Part shown: positions 8,647 to 8,932 of the stretch, one piece after another
How the letters are laid out: each line of letters starts with the position of its first letter
Numbering within the stretch: the first letter of the stretch is position 1
Assembly: GCA_003134755.1 (NCBI GenBank)
Contig: PLCK01000193.1
Span: forward strand, 9,523-18,454
Origin: Actinomycetota bacterium
GTDB lineage: Bacteria > Actinomycetota > Actinomycetes > Acidothermales > Acidothermaceae
DNA length: 8,932 bases
Direction of reading: 5' to 3'
Position numbers and translations under genes: made by a program
Notes under the pieces: generated by a model
What the model was told of the DNA's origin: nothing
Databases searched by the model: none
What the model saw: the letters and a program-made list of their open reading frames with translations, nothing else

Positions 8647-8932
8647 GTGAGCGACATGGACGACGCGTTCGCGCCACCGGGGGAGCGCTGGGTCGGGGTC
8701 TCCGCACGATTGCGAGACATGCGACGAACCGTGCTTGCCGTTGCGACCGTTCTTGTCGTCGCCGGCGTGGCGATCGGCTTCTCGGCGGCCGGCTCGGTCT
8801 CCGGCGCCGTCATGGGGTCGGTCGGCGTGATCCTCCTGGCGGCCGCGGCGTTCGTCATCGTCGGGCGTAACTACGACTCGTGGGGGTACGCCGAGCGAGC
8901 CGAAGACCTGCTGGTCACGCACGGAGTCATGT
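8647..8932 (+). CDS. bacterial PH-domain (YdbS-like) membrane protein, 3'-truncated
   Basis: The frame from GTG 8647 stays open to the window end, giving 95 residues with no stop. A short polar N-terminus (VSDMDDAFAPPGERWVGVS) is followed by two hydrophobic helices at about 28-46 and 55-72. Then comes WGYAERAEDLLVTHGVM at 79-95, which matches the opening of the bPH2 (YdbS-like) domain, where W-Y-x-x-R-x-x-x-L-x-V-x-x-G is typical. Two-helix PH proteins of this kind often follow folK-DUF3180 in actinobacteria. Their function is not established; a membrane or envelope role is likely. The GTG lies one base after the DUF3180 stop within TGATGTGA. An in-frame ATG at 8656 is an alternative start, and neither has a clear Shine-Dalgarno. 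Confidence 0.82.
   Translation, partial: MSDMDDAFAPPGERWVGVSARLRDMRRTVLAVATVLVVAGVAIGFSAAGSVSGAVMGSVGVILLAAAAFVIVGRNYDSWGYAERAEDLLVTHGVM

Overview
The window is a high-GC actinobacterial chromosome segment with every supported gene on the plus strand. The gene order tilS - hpt - ftsH - folE - folP - folB - folK - DUF3180 is the conserved actinobacterial core order (as around Rv3610c-Rv3605c in Mycobacterium tuberculosis). The proteins resemble those of Frankiales, Nakamurellales, Jatrophihabitantales or Mycobacteriales. I cannot name the genus from sequence alone. Seven of the nine genes appear to start with GTG. No mobile element, CRISPR array, tRNA or rRNA is visible.

Layout. 1-813: end of tilS (tRNA-Ile lysidine synthetase), cut by the window start. 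830-1393: hpt (purine salvage). 1394-1647: the only sizeable gene-free stretch, an ftsH control region. It holds a good candidate ECF-type promoter, two 9-bp direct repeats 11 bp apart, and a strong Shine-Dalgarno lying far from the ATG with a perfect hairpin between them. 1648-3729: ftsH, an intact membrane AAA+ zinc protease. 3744-4346: folE. 4415-6355: a six-TM LysX/MprF-like aminoacyl-phospholipid synthase with no lysyl-tRNA synthetase domain, inserted between folE and folP. It has a -10-like hexamer at leaderless distance from its GTG. 6352-8173: folP, folB and folK, each joined to the gene before it by a 4-nt GTGA overlap. 8196-8645: a DUF3180 membrane protein. 8647-8932: the start of a bacterial PH-domain membrane protein, cut by the window end.

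How it works together. FolE makes dihydroneopterin triphosphate from GTP. After dephosphorylation, FolB, FolK and FolP convert the pterin to dihydropteroate. Upstream, TilS and Hpt are housekeeping tRNA and purine enzymes commonly found beside ftsH, and FtsH does membrane protein quality control. The unusual resident is the LysX-like membrane enzyme. By position and overlaps it heads the folP-folB-folK transcript, which would tie a predicted membrane-lipid modification to folate synthesis.

The most interesting signals are in expression control rather than new enzymes: the hairpin in the ftsH ribosome-binding site; the duplicated hairpin at the 5' end of folP; a 9-codon Arg-rich mini-ORF that bridges folK and DUF3180 through two ATGA overlaps; and the probable leaderless start of the LysX-like gene.
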